Positions 22,691 through 34,678 of a DNA stretch of 64,000 bases are shown here, in pieces. The DNA comes from Coffea arabica (taxonomy: Eukaryota > Streptophyta > Magnoliopsida > Gentianales > Rubiaceae): positions 24,057,557 to 24,121,556 of the forward strand of contig NC_092320.1 in NCBI RefSeq assembly GCF_036785885.1, given 5' to 3'. Each line of letters starts with the position of its first letter. Position 1 is the first letter of the stretch. Both the position numbers and the translations under genes were made by a program. The notes under the pieces are model-generated. The model did no database searches, was not told where the DNA came from, and was given only the letters and a program-made list of their open reading frames with translations.

Positions 22691-24240
22691 GATGAAATTG
22701 AAAATTCATGAAAAATTTTGGGTTAAATGTGAAATTTTGGATAAGCTTTTGGAAAAAATTTGATAGAATTTTCTCTTATAAATTAACGAAACTCCCTGCT
22801 AGCAAATCCAAATTTCAACAAATTCAAACACAAATAATATTCGAACATCCAGTCCAAGTAATCTATGCATTTTCAACAACACAAAACCACATATAACACA
22901 AGTTTATCTCCCTCAAACTTAGAGTACACATTGTCCTCAATGTGTAAAAAGAAAAATCAAGATAAAGAAAGTAATACTCCACTATTATAGTGATTAAAAT
23001 GCATACACATGAAGTTTCACAAACCATTCTCTGCAATTCTACAAATACTGCAATTATATCAAAATAGAAAACCTTATGAGTTCCATTTTTTATCATTAGT
23101 AATGAAAAGATTGAAAAATAAAAACAGAAAACAACTACAAAGGTTCAAGTAATGCAAAAGCAATAAAGGCATGAAGAATCTTCACGAATAATGACTAGCC
23201 TTTGTCTTATTATTGTATCTATATAAAATAGACAAGAAACTATTTAAGGTGCAATTCCACACATCACTTCTTATGCATCTAAACTCATCACCCAAAATAC
23301 CTAGAGTAACAATTACAAAGCATATGTCCTCATGGAGGCATTTACAAGATCACCATATCATAACTATTTAGGAGCAAAGTCAAAATATGAATAATATCCT
23401 ATACACATATTCAATTTCAATGCTTAAAATGCCACACAAATTGTTAAATTTTCAAATTTTCAAAATTCATTATCCAATCACTCTATGTGAAGAATAAGTA
23501 ATAATTTGGTTCATTACAACACTTAAACTTCCATTTAAATGCATCATTTTTCAAACTAGATAAAATAGCCATTCTCCAAAGCTTACAAATTCAAAATTTC
23601 CAAAATGTCAACATATAATGAATGTATATTTGTAAGCATCATAAACAAATCATATTTCGGTTATTTAAATCATCCAAACATGCTTAATAACATTCCTCAA
23701 CAACGGCATCAAAAACTTAACGAGACTTTTACTTAACACCAAATATTTAAAACCAAAATAATATATTTTCTACAAATATATAGATCGTTATATTAGGTAT
23801 CAATCTCATGGGGAAGATTGTCAACTACCGGTGGTATTCGAACTACTTTATTATTTAGACTATCACAAATAAAATAAGTAAATCTAAACTATTATCTTGC
23901 AACAAAAGTAATAAAAATGACAAAAATGAAACTCCAAGGGTAATGGAATTCCTAACTACTTTTGCAAGCAAAAATTACTGGTTAATTCAGTTTATCATCT
24001 TAGCTAAGCCATAGCTGATTTCATAATGCACATGATACTTGCTTTTGCTAGTGCACCAACCACACCTATAACTATCATTCACCTACATTTCATGATGAAG
24101 AAACTAGTTATAGATTCATTAAATTCTATGAAATTACAAGGTTCAAACGATAAAGGTAATTCCCTACTTTTGTGAGAATACTCTCTAGATTCAACACTTC
24201 CATGAACTAGTATTATATCATAATTTTCATTGATGATACA
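22690..24240 (-). mobile_element. Inverted Athila-type fragment: LTR end, PBS and internal UTR
   Basis: On the minus strand an LTR portion (24240 down to about 23718) ends ...CTCGTTA. It aligns with the LTR copies at 13698 and 57420. Right after it, TTTTTGATGCCGTTGTTGAGG (21 bases, at 23696-23716) corresponds to the Athila PBS TTTTTGGCGCCGTTGCCGGGG. Further in, minus-strand ACATTGAGGACAATG at about 22930 is the Athila 3'-UTR phrase. The coding region has been deleted. This copy supplies the evidence that the 2 kb LTR family belongs to an Athila-type element. Confidence 0.6.
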
Positions 24241-26370
24241 ACACCTTTAGAACTACAATTTATGTATCTATTGCACATATACATTTAAATGGACTATAAA
24301 TTCAAATTGTAAATTGTGTACACATTTGTATTTTTTCATGACTTGATTTAAAATATTGCTTTAAATAAGAACTTCTAACTAATCTTGCTTTAAATATATT
24401 ACTATTTTCATCAAGCAGCTTTACATTCCCTATCCACATTTTGATGCCAATCTAATAACAATCTATCTTTAATTTATCTTTGTTAATCTGGGCAACTTGA
24501 TGCACAGAGTCGGCCATAGAAATTAGTTTACTATAAATTTACATTTGAAGCAGAGACAACTTATAATTTTGTTTCTTGTATATCAACAGTTTACAATCTT
24601 TAGTCTCCTTATAATACTTTTACTTTTGTATACAATTTTACAAATTTATCACTCATATTTTTAAACAAAATTTTCCTTAAGAAAGTTTACAACAATTATG
24701 AAGTAGCTACTATATTTCTCATATTCATTATATATTCATTTTGACCTATGGAAATTTTATTCTTGACTCAATATTTTTTGGTTTCATAAACATATATTAG
24801 GTTTTATATTTGTTTAATTTTTTGTCATTTAATGCCTTTTGACTAATGAATTAATATCACTCATCAAATATATACATAGGAATACATATAATAATTAATG
24901 TCCATATATATTTTACTGTGTTTTTTTTTAAGTGGGAGATTTTGAATCTATAACCTCCTACTTACAACCTCCCACTTATATTCTCGCCCACCTTACCATT
25001 CAACCAATCCTTTGCCCCATTTTACTGTATTGTTTATTTGTAGTTCAAAGTAAATTTTCTTTTTTTTTTTCCTCCTAAGGGAGGAGTGTGACTTAAGAAG
25101 TAGGGAAGGAATAGGGAGATTTGCAATGTAAATTTTCTGGTTACTTTTTACAAGATATAAACTTTTCGGTATATAAAGTATACGGGTTTTATAATATATA
25201 CCACATGAATCAATCAATCAAGCATCTTAATTAATATGCTTTGCAACAAAACACAATGATGGAACCAAAGATTTGAATTGTTAAAAGAATCCTTGTTGCA
25301 AATTGTGGAGTGCAATTGCAATAAAAATTTATCATAACTATTCAATGATTTGGTATATTTTCACAATAAATGGTTTCATCATTATCAATCAAGGAATGGA
25401 TTTTATACCTTAACTTTGAGTCAAAAATGTTCTTGGACTTTAGATCATGCTAATCCCTTTTGTCAAAAAGTCAATATCCACTAATTTGGTACTTACAGGA
25501 TTTTTCATCTTCTTTTGAGGGGATTGATACTTGTGGTTTTATCTTGATTGAATAAATAACAAGTAGAACTTCGGAAATCTATTCATGCTTCTGTTTATTG
25601 TTTGAGCTATGGGTATGGAGATCCTCCTCCCATTGCTTGGTTGGAGACTCAAATTAATTACAGGGATAGTGGTGCAAAGGTCTGAATATCAGTGCTTTTC
25701 CTTCCGTTCAAGGCAATCTACTGATTGTTTGCTAAGCAAATTATTCCCTCCAAAGATAAAGTGAAGAGAAAAAGATACTTGTATCAATTGAAAATGAAAT
25801 TGGGTCCTACAATTACCAAAAATGTTTGGGTGCCATTTTAGCAAATATTGAAAAGGTCAATTTTGATCAGCCAAACAAGGTTCAAAGTTTTGCTACTATT
25901 TTTATTTTCCTTTTTCAAGCCCAAAAAGTTGTTGTTTTGCCGATGAATTAAGTTGCTTCTGTGGCATAATCTTGACCGTTGATAGGTTGACTTTTAATCT
26001 TAGATATGAAATCATTGCAAATGGAACTTGTGAGGCCCAGATCACTCTGTTACTCAATGTCTTTCTCTTGTCGGTATTTGATAACTAGATATATTATATT
26101 GATGAGCTCCTTCTTTATTGTAGAGGGGATGACTCCTATTTATACCAATTATCTTATTTTCAAAGGTGTTGTATACGGAGAGCTTCCAAGAAATAACTTA
26201 CCCATACAAGAGAAGATTAAACTCAAGCCACTATTGTCCCTAACATTGCCTAAAATATTGCACAAAATTGCTAAGATTACAAACAACTCTTTTAACAACT
26301 TTTGAAAGAAACCAGAGTTTTGTACACAATCACATTCACTCAAGCCTAAGGTGACAAAAGAATTAAGCCA
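24241..26370. other. AT-rich non-coding region
   Basis: No gene supported. The open stretch at 26006-26305 and short frames on both strands lack motifs. A (T)n/(A)n-rich zone lies at 24920-25070. Some LTR-like phrases continue past 24240 but cannot be aligned by eye. Confidence 0.35.
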
Positions 26371-26373
26371 CTT

Positions 26374-26516
26374 ATGAGCGCTTGCGAGTTGGTTTAGTCA
26401 AAGTTCAATTTGAACTCAATCAAGTTGACCTCAAGTCGACCAAGTCGAGCTATCGAAGTCGAGCCAAGCGTAGAGAAATTTAACTCATTAGCTCGCGAGC
26501 CAACTCAATATATATA

Positions 26517-26547
<31 letters not shown>

Positions 26548-26876
26548 GTACATATATATACACATATATTAATTTTATTTTAATAGTGAAATTACATATA
26601 TGTCACTAATATTTTTATTATTTATTAAGAATAAATGTCTATTTTATTCAATGTTCAGAAAAATAAAATAATTATTTTTTATTTTTTTAAACTCAAGTAG
26701 GTTCAAAATCGAGCTCAACTAGGCTCAAATTTGTGGCTAAACTCGAACTCGAGTTTTACATTGAAACTCATCAAGTTCAAACTCGAGTTCAAATTTGGTA
26801 AACTTGAATCGAGCTCGGCTCGATTAAGCAAAATCTCAACTCGACTCGATACGTTTGCAATCCTATCAAGACTATG
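26374..26876. repeat. GAGCTCG-rich DNA-transposon-like repeat (hAT MITE type)
   Basis: Both ends are rich in CTCGA/TCGAG and GAGCTCG words, around a core with (TA)n and (GTAT)n microsatellites at about 26510-26575. The right end, read inward, begins AGGATTGCAAACG followed by CGAGTCGAG. It resembles a very common plant family whose ends read AGGGGTGCAAACGAGCC. The left end is degenerate, so terminal inverted repeats and target duplication are not proven. Confidence 0.45.
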
Positions 26877-26879
26877 CAA

Positions 26880-27323
26880 AATTAGATCACTAGAAATAAA
26901 AAGGACTTAAGTTTTTATAAGAACAATAGTCATTTGAATTAACTTTCTATTGGATTTTGAGTAGGTTAGAAATCCTTTTGCTTCAAAGAATGTTTTGAAA
27001 GAATGAACGCAGACATCAAACTCTACTCACAAGGAAAACATGGAAAGAAATTTTCTTTACTAGTAAGAGTATGTTGATTTCAATTGAAAGATTGAATATG
27101 GACAACATAATGGACAAGTGAAAAATTTTGAATTCAGAATCAACAAAATCTATTATCAATTTGATGAGGGAATTAGACTTGATATTTGACTACTAAAGAA
27201 GTTTGAGAGAATCGTTAACCTTCGCCTATGGTAAAAGTATTTCTTTCTAGAACCTTTTTCTCCTTCTTCCCTTTAGAGCTCTTCCGGTCAAAATCTCTTT
27301 CATCTCTCCTATGGGAGAGAGAC
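26880..27323. other. Non-coding; left flank of the nested stack
   Basis: No coding sequence. The last part (about 27240-27323, ending CTCTCCTATGGGAGAGAGAC) appears to be the left half of the old repeat that resumes after the copia element, with TTCCATGGGAGGGAGC at about 32022. Confidence 0.4.
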
Positions 27324-28447
27324 TGTTGATCTTAATCTCTGTCTTTTGATATTTACAAAACAAATGAATAGTACTAATATCTCCTCAAAGATCCTTTCAA
27401 TTATGAAGTAAATCAGGTTCAAAAATCAAATGCAATTGAAAGAAATAAAGCTTGCTAAAAACTGTCGGATGCTTGTGAAGGCAAGATCGAACGTCCGATA
27501 ATCATTGCGCAACTTCGGACGCATGAAGAACTCCATCACCGAACGTCCGAAGGAAATAAGACATTCTCCCTAACTCACTGATCTCGATCGGAAGCAAGCA
27601 TCAGACGTCCGATAAGATCCTTCAAATTTGACGAAAACTGTCGGACGCTCAAAAGACAATACCGGACGTCCGATAGAATTGAGATATTCCTTCTAATTCA
27701 TTGTCTGCTTTCGGACGCAAGCACTGGACATCCGATAGAATTAAAGAATTTCTCTCAAACTTACTGCCTACTGTCGGACGCGAAATTCAGACAGACCGGA
27801 CATCCGATACCCCAATAACTAGTTGACTGTTCAACTACTTTCTATTCGTTGGAAGCATTAATGAAGCACTTTTTTGGTCTTGTATAAATAGTGCATGTTC
27901 AGAAATTTCAAATAACTTTTGTAAACTGAAAATACAAAAGATCTAGAGTGATTTTAATGAAAAAATACTCTTCAAAAAAGATTTATAGCCTTGGTGGTGT
28001 GAAGTTCGTTGTAAGCTTTTCATTTATGAGTGAATACTTCAATAGTGTAGCTCTGTGAGGGTTGTCCTGAGGGATAGTAAAACTTCCTAACTTGACCAAG
28101 TGGAGATTGGGGCAAGGAGGAAGTGAACCTTCTTTTGTACACAAGATTGGTTGTATTTCGTCAATTTGAAGAAGTTTGTTTGAATTGATCTACAAGTTCA
28201 AGAGAAGTTTGGTAGTCAATTGGTTTGCAATTCTTTCCTTCTTATTTACTTATTGTTATATTGTGATCCTTAAATTACTTATCTCTTCTACTTCTCTCAA
28301 GTGATATTGTTCATTCATTGATTGATTCATTGTGTGATCATTTAGAAAAGAGGGTAAATTTCATATTGAACAAAAAGTGCACATAACTAGATTAGTTTCT
28401 TAATCAACCTAATTCACCCCCCTCTTAGGTTGTCTTCGGGTCTTACA
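27324..28447 (+). repeat. 5' LTR of the gag-only copia element
   Basis: TGTTGATC...TCTTACA, 1124 bp. It contains a minisatellite of about 60-bp units at 27467-27810, with CGGACGTCCGATA-type cores, and a TATA-like TATAAATAG at about 27885. Confidence 0.88.
27467..27810. repeat. Minisatellite inside the LTR (about 60-bp units)
   Basis: About five to six degenerate units each contain a TCGGACGC half-site and a GGACGTCCGATA palindromic core. The other LTR carries the same array at 31083-31370 with one unit fewer, which accounts for the 61-bp length difference between the LTRs. Confidence 0.85.
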
Positions 28448-28503
28448 ATTGATATCAGAGTTTGGTCTCCTAGAGATTAAACTCAAACGGCTTAGAAGTA
28501 AAG

Positions 28504-29610
28504 ATGACAACCAACAATGCTATGTTTTTGGAAAGATAATCTGTGATTAGACCACCTATGTTTAATGGGTCGAATTATGTGAGTTGGAAAGAAAGAATGA
28601 TTATCTTCTTGCAATCGATTGATATTGAATTGTAGTTTATTGTTAATGAAAGTCCATATGATACCTCTATAGTAGATGATATTACTCATAGACCAAAACC
28701 AAAAACTAAAAATGAATTGACTGCAGTTGATAGAGCTCATCTCACCTTAAATGCAAAAGTTATGAATGTGTTATATTATGCTTTAGACTCAAATGAATCT
28801 ATTAGAGTCAAGGGATGTAAGTCAACTAAAGAAATTTGGGACAAATTGCGAGAAATTCATGAAGGTAGTGAGAATGTTAGATGACAGAAAAAATCTATCT
28901 TGATTACTAAATATGAGTCGTTTAAAATGGAATCTCATGAAAATATTAATCAAATGGATTGTAGATTCAATGATCTCATTAAGGATTTAGAAGTGTTGGA
29001 AAAGGAATACTCTCTAGGTGAGAAAAATAGAAAAATCCTGAATGCCTTGTCCAAAGATTGGAAAAGTAAAGTGACTGCTATTGATGAGACTAAAGATTTG
29101 AATACTATGCCTATTGAATCATTTATTAATTCTCTGACCTCTTATGAGCTGAAACTTAAGACTAAGGTACAAGAGGAAGAAGATGTAAAGGTAAGAAGGA
29201 GTATTGCTCTAAAAGCTTCTCAAGATGAAGATGATTCGGCTTCCTTGGATGGGGAAGATGTTGAAGTTGATGACAATGACCTTGCTCTCATCACAAGGAG
29301 TTTCAAAAGAATTATCAACAATAGGAGATTCAGCAGAGGAGAATCCAGCAACACATTTCCAAATCAATTCAACAATATAAGAAACAAAGGAAAGCAAGAG
29401 GCCAACAAAAAGCAATCTGAAAAATACTTTGAGTGTGGCCAGCCAGGACACTACATGAATGAGTGCCCAATGAAGAAAAAGAAAAAGGAAAAAGTTGAAC
29501 AAAAATCAAAGTTTAACAACTTTCAAATCACATGGGATGATTGCAACTCGGATGGTGATGTTGAAGAAGAAGAAAAAATCTGTTTAAATGACTTTCATGG
29601 CCATTGGTGA
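28504..29610 (+). pseudogene. Copia gag (UBN2-type) with damaged zinc knuckle
   Basis: Frame from the ATG at 28504: MTTNNAMFLER, stop, then RPPMFNGSNYVSWKERM, which is the typical copia gag start. Further in-frame stops follow near 28635 and 28882. The long open block at 28900-29610 carries FNDLIKDLEVLEKEYS, ILNALSKDWKSKVTAI and a zinc knuckle, YFECGQPGHYMNEC, in which the first Cys of C-x2-C-x4-H-x4-C is Tyr. In an intact element Gag forms the particle that packages the RNA. Confidence 0.85.
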
Positions 29611-30177
29611 TGATGAGATAACTACTTGCAACCCTCAACTTGACAGTGATGAGGAATCTGATCATGATGTTAATTCCTTCATTGAAAGATTGCATAGCAG
29701 CTTGAAAGACTCTTATGCTAGGAACAAGGAATTAAAACAGAAAATCAATTTTCTTATCAGGATAATGTAAATCTTTTTTGACTGAACAAGAATCTAAAAG
29801 TTGAAAATGATAACTTAAGAAAAGTTGAGACTGATCTACGTGCTGAACTTGATAGAAAAATAAAGTTTTGTGAGTTGTTCAAAAAGGAACAAAATAATTT
29901 AAAAAGAAGAATGGATAATCTAAATAAATTAATTAAACACAAGAAACAAGTCTGTTTTCAAAGAAATGAACCAAAACCTTACTTTGACATTCATAAGAAA
30001 AGGTTGAATTCTAATGCAAATGAATTTACCATTTATAGAAGAAGGCAAGTCAGATTTGTTAAACCTGTTTATGTAAGCAATTCCCTGACTACGTGTAGTT
30101 TCTGTTGTCAAGTTGGTCACATGAAGAATAATTGTTATGTAAGAAAAAATATGAGAAATAACATGAAATGCATGTGA
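29588..30177 (+). pseudogene. Copia gag C-terminal region with second zinc knuckle
   Basis: After a frame change the sequence continues with MAIGDDEITTCNPQLDSDEE and a lysine-rich, coiled-coil-like stretch. From 29875 comes a block ending CSFCCQVGHMKNNC, a complete C-x2-C-x4-H-x4-C knuckle. A second knuckle far downstream of the first is a feature of SIRE-type gags. Stops and frameshifts separate the blocks. Confidence 0.7.
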
Positions 30178-30239
30178 ATAGTTAGACATAATGCTAACTC
30201 TCAAGGACGATCCAAAAACTTTTGGGTACCATATATTAG

Positions 30240-30470
30240 TTCTTGAACTCTTGAATAGGTGAATTTGGTGAACATTATTAAGGAATCAAAGTGATTCATA
30301 GACAGTGAATGTTCAAAACACATGACCGGTGATCCATCACAACTCATCAAAACTCAAGCCAAAGTCTTGTGACAAGTGACATTTGGAGATGACATGAAAA
30401 CTAAAATAATTGAAGTAGGAGATATTGGTAAGATCGGTGAGATTCTTATTCATAATGTTCTTTTGTAATT
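30240..30470 (+). pseudogene. Copia protease remnant
   Basis: It reads ...FIDSECSKHMTGDPSQLIK, corresponding to the copia protease start WFLDSGCSRHMTGDKS (with DSG changed to DSE), then about 40 more residues before a stop. No integrase follows. Internal deletion removed the rest of pol. Confidence 0.75.
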
Positions 30471-30942
30471 TTCTTTTGATGTTTCTGATGTTTTGAACTG
30501 GGTTTCCCTTGATGTTTTTGAATATTACTGAATTTATGATGACAAAAAGGAAGAGAAATAAATAATACTGATCTAATGATACTAAGATTCTCTGTTTGAT
30601 ACTTCTTTTATTTCTCCATTTGATACTTCTTTTGGTATCAATTCTCTGAGATATGTTGGTGAATGTTGGTATATTGGTGACTGCTGCATTCTGGTATCAT
30701 TTCTCTATTTTTGTTTGAAATATTGGATTCTCTATTATTGTATGGTTGCTGATTTTTACTCTCATCTTATGATGACAAAAAGAGGGAGAAATGGATGTTA
30801 TGTGAAAGGGGAGTTTTTCTGAGATTATAAGTTTAGTTCTTAAAAATTTTTGATGCAATGAGTGAGAAGGAGTTGATGCTCAGATGCTCAATCTTTTTCT
30901 TTCTTCCATCCATTGTTTTGTCATCATCAAAAAGGGAGAGAA
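30471..30942 (+). other. Non-coding 3' region and polypurine tract of the gag-only copia element
   Basis: It contains repeated TGATGACAAAAAG(A)GGGAGAAA phrases and ends AAAAAGGGAGAGAA directly at the 3' LTR, the probable plus-strand primer. Confidence 0.7.
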
Positions 30943-32005
30943 TGTTGATCTTGATCCCTGTCATTTGATGTTTACAAAACAAATAGATAGTACTAATATA
31001 TCTTCAAAGATTCTTTTAGTTATGAAGCAAATCAGATTCAAAAATCAAGTGCAATTGAAAGAAACAAAGTTTGCTGAAAGCTATCGAATGCTTGTGAAGA
31101 CAGGATCGGACGTCCGATAATCATTGCGCAAGTTCGAACGCATGAAGAACTCTATCACCAGACGTCCGAAGGAAATAAGACATTCTCCCTAACTCATTGA
31201 TTTCGATCGGACGCAAGCATCGAACGTCCGATAGGATCCTTTAAATTCGACGAAAACTATTGGACCCTCACATAGACAATACCGGACGTCCGATAGAATT
31301 AAAGAATTTCTCTCAAACTCACTGCTTACTGTCGGACGCGAAATTCAGATGGACTGGACGTCCGATACCCCAACGGCTAGTTGATTGTTCAGCTACTTTC
31401 TATCCGTTGGAAGTATTAATGAAGCACTTTCTTGGTCTTGTATAAATAGTTCATGTTCAGAAACTTCAAATAACTTTTGTACACTGAAGATACAAAAGAT
31501 CTAGAGTGATTTTAATGAGAAAATACTCTTCAAAAAAGATTTATAGTCTTGGTGGTGTGAAATTCGTTGTAAGCTTTTCATTTATGAGTGAATACTTCAA
31601 TAGTGTAGCTCTGTGAGGGTTGTCCTGAGGGATATTAAAACTTCCTAATTTGACCAAGTGGAGATTAGGACAAAGAGGAAATGAACCTTCCTTTGTATAC
31701 AAGATTGGTTGTATTTCGTCAATTTGAAGAAGTTTGTTTGAATTGGTCTACAAGTTCAAGAGGAGCTTGGTAGTCAATCGGTTTGTAATTCTTCCCTTCT
31801 TATTTACTTATTGTTATATTGTGATCTTTAAATTGTTTATCTCTTCTACTTCTCTCAAGTGATATTGTTCATTCATTGATTGATTCATTGTGTGATCACT
31901 TAGAAAAGAGGGTAAATTTCATATTGAGCAAAAAGTTCCCATAACTTGATTTGTTTCTTAATCAATCTAATTCACCCCCCTCTTAGGTTGTTTTCGAGCC
32001 ATATA
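30943..32005 (+). repeat. 3' LTR of the gag-only copia element
   Basis: TGTTGATC...CATATA, 1063 bp. It matches the 5' LTR throughout but lacks one minisatellite unit. The terminal CA has mutated. Confidence 0.87.
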
Positions 32006-32009
32006 GAGA

Positions 32010-32356
32010 TCAAATTTGGTCTTTTCCATGGGAGGGAGCACTCTCTCTAATTTTTAGTTTCTCTTGTTTGAATAAATTCTCTTCTAAGGTTTTTTAGTAG
32101 GAAATTCTTCTCTTCTAAAATCTCCTAGTGAGAGTTTCTTCTCTCCTATATTACTTTAGTAAGAGTTTTATTTTCTCCTGAGTTTTTCCTTGTGAGATTT
32201 TTTTTTCGATTTTACCTTCTCTATGAAATTTGAAATTTTATAGATCTAGAATCTAGTTTCTCAAATCTATAATTTCTCTATTATTGTCAGATCTAATTTT
32301 CTTTTGATTTTGTACTAGTTTTAGTTAGATTTGATTGTCAGAAGACATGCACAAAT
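32010..32356 (+). repeat. Left part of an old interspersed repeat (continues at 40182)
   Basis: It matches in order the repeat at 5465-6046 (CTAGTGAGAGTTT phrases, TTGTCAGATCT). It is interrupted at 32357 by an LTR and resumes at 40182. Confidence 0.45.
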
Positions 32357-33235
32357 TGTCACGCTCCATTTTTTTTAAAAAATAAAAATCTAAGTATTTA
32401 GGTGTTAGAAAAATGAATTTTTTATTTGAAAAATGAGTCTTTATTTTAGAGAATAAACAAAAGAAAAGGGCCTAAAATGGGACTTAAAAAATTGCGATGG
32501 TTTTAGTCCAAAATAATAGTCTAAAAAGGATTTTTAGAAAAAAAATAGGAGTCGCTACTTGTTATTGAATTAAAATGTACCAAGTCACCTAAAAATGTAT
32601 TTTAATAAAAAAATAAATGAAACCCTTTTTAGACAACTCCAGGTCTTTGAAAATAAGATAAAAGAGTTCGGGAGTCACGGTTGAAGAAAAGGAAAGCAAA
32701 AATTTGATAGAACCAAACCTAAAACACCCTTTCAATCTAACTAAAACTAGTTGCGTGATTGAGTCGAAATTTTTCTTAATTTAACCTATAAAACTTATCA
32801 CATTTGGATGTTTCTACATGGATGCAGATCTAGACCTAATGCATATCGAAAGGGTCGAAATATCTCTTCAAAATTTAATTGATACAAATCACATTAATTG
32901 TGATGCCCAAAAGTGATTTTTAGAAAAGGTCATGAATATGCAAAAATGAAACTCAAAGAAAAGAAGGATTATAATAAATAAATATATGTGACCTAGAGGA
33001 GAGAAATGCAACATAACGGATATGAGAGATTAAGATTCGTGACTCAATTTTCCTTCTTATAGAGGAGATACGAGCGTCCTAAGGCTAAGAAGCTATATTC
33101 GTCTATTTTCCATATTTGAAAGGTGACTCTCCTAATCCTAGCTAAGCAAATGAACTAACCTATGTCTAATTTCCTAAATGAAATGCAAGTCTAAATGTCA
33201 TGTTTTGCACACATAGGAGTAAGGGGGATAATATA

Positions 33236-33879
33236 TAGGGATGGCAATGAGGACGGGTGCCCGCGGTTGCCCGCCCCACGGGGGATGGGGATGGGGATGG
33301 GGCGGGGTGGGGGTGAAATATTTACCCCAGTCTTAAAACGGGGCGGGGGATGGGGCAACGTACACCTGCCTCATCCCTCGCCCTGTCCCCTGCATAAAAT
33401 ATATATATATATAATGTTTGTCTAAAAACCTTAATGAAAATGTAAATACGAGAGCCTAATGGAACAAGAATTCTTTCCAAGGCCTATGATATCGTTTATA
33501 AGCAGTTCTAACAACCATGAGTTTGTTTTTCCCTTCATTTTGCTGATTTTCTCTTTTATGTTTTCCATTGATTTTTACCTTTTGTTATTTCTGGATTTTA
33601 ACTGTTCTTGGTATTTTTGGTTAATGTTTGAAAATTCTTCCCTTCTCCTATTAGTTCTAAAAAATTCTTGGACATATGAGGAGAGTTTTGCTTTTCGTAA
33701 GTTAATTTCTTTACTCGCGAGGGACCGCGGGGGACCACGGGGGAAACGGGGCGAGGCGGGGCGAGGGATGGGGGGCAAGGGACGGGGGATGGGAAGGGGG
33801 ACGGAGGGAGTTATTTGACAACGGGGTAGGGGATGGGAAAAGGATCCCCCGCCCCACCCCCGCCCCACTGCCATCCCTA
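33236..33879. mobile_element. G-rich hAT-type MITE with perfect 8-bp target duplication
   Basis: The terminal inverted repeats are TAGGGATGGCAATG on the left and the complement of TAGGGATGGCAGTG on the right (one mismatch in 14). They are flanked by identical ATAATATA copies at 33228-33235 and 33880-33887. The 8-bp duplication fits hAT transposases. The arms carry long runs of GGGGATGGGG/GCGGGG-type sequence, complementary between left and right, and the middle is AT-rich. It has no coding capacity, so it is mobilised in trans. Confidence 0.9.
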
Positions 33880-34026
33880 ATAATATATAGAGGAAATATC
33901 ATGCAAGATGTAAAAAGATCCTAAAATGAAAAACATGTATGAAAAGCAATGAATATCACGCAAAAAATGTGAATCTAGCGGGAAAATGGCCTAAAGGGTC
34001 TAGTATTGGACTATCCCATCTGTACA

Positions 34027-34642
34027 TGTGAATGATAGATATTTGAAAAGATTTTATTATGTTTGTTATGATAAGAGTTTATCTGATAAAGTTTTCCAAA
34101 CGTTTGTTCCTATTTTTAGGGAGAAATTTTCAAAGATAAGATTTTGATAAGGCCTAAAAAGCAAGTTCAGAAGGCTAGTTGATGTGTTTCAGCCAAAGGA
34201 TTTGTTCACGTGCTTTGACTATTTCAAACATTTCGATTTTCACAACAGAGGATAAGTCTAGATAATAAGATCTTATCATGTTGCAAACAATCCAGGAAGC
34301 ATGTAAATCTTCTACGGGATATCAGATTTCATTCTTCAAAACACAATCTCATGAAGCCTATAAATAGAGCCATTTGTCAGGCTCTTTACACACCGATTGA
34401 ACGAAGACTACACTTTCAAAACTCTCTCCTCCCTCTTCTCTATCTGCTCTTCTTAATATTCTTATATTCCTGCTGGTTTTGAAACGAAATTTGCTGGTTC
34501 TACGTCCCTCTCATAAAATAGAGGAAGACTTGTTTAATCCTGGGGAAACGTTTCAATACCCTGAAATAGTTTCTTAGGACAGTGTTTTCAAGCACGACTC
34601 AAGTGTTCAAGTGTTAGTATTGTTCTAGCCATTTATATTACA
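34027..34642 (+). repeat. 5' LTR of the Tnt1/Tork-like element
   Basis: TGTGAATGATAG...TTATATTACA. A TATA motif, CTATAAATAG, lies at about 34360. Confidence 0.88.
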
Positions 34643-34678
34643 ATCTAAGAAACAAGGGCAGCCGACAGTGTTAACACC

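Larger units (their letters stand above)
27324..32005 (+). mobile_element. Ty1/copia element carrying gag only (SIRE-like), non-autonomous
   Basis: 5' LTR 27324-28447, PBS ATTGATATCAGAG immediately after, gag remnants, a protease remnant, then a non-coding region with AAAAAGGGAGAGAA (polypurine tract) and the 3' LTR 30943-32005. The flanking 5-mers are GAGAC (27319-27323) and GAGAT (32006-32010), a target duplication with one change. Integrase, reverse transcriptase and RNase H are absent. The phrase GTCATCATCAAAAAGGGAGA before the 3' LTR is characteristic of SIRE/Maximus-type copia elements. Confidence 0.88.

Noticed and set aside
27467..27810. Regularly spaced short repeats resembling a CRISPR array
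   Set aside because: The units are degenerate and about 60 bp long, the 'spacers' are similar to one another, and the array is inside a plant LTR duplicated at both element ends.
28440..28460. A tRNA gene at the TGATATCAGAG phrase
   Set aside because: It is the primer-binding site of the copia element, complementary to a tRNA end; there is no cloverleaf.
33195..33902. Several long open frames on both strands (glycine- or proline-rich)
   Set aside because: They are by-products of the G-rich MITE arms. The composition is repeat-driven and no domain is present.
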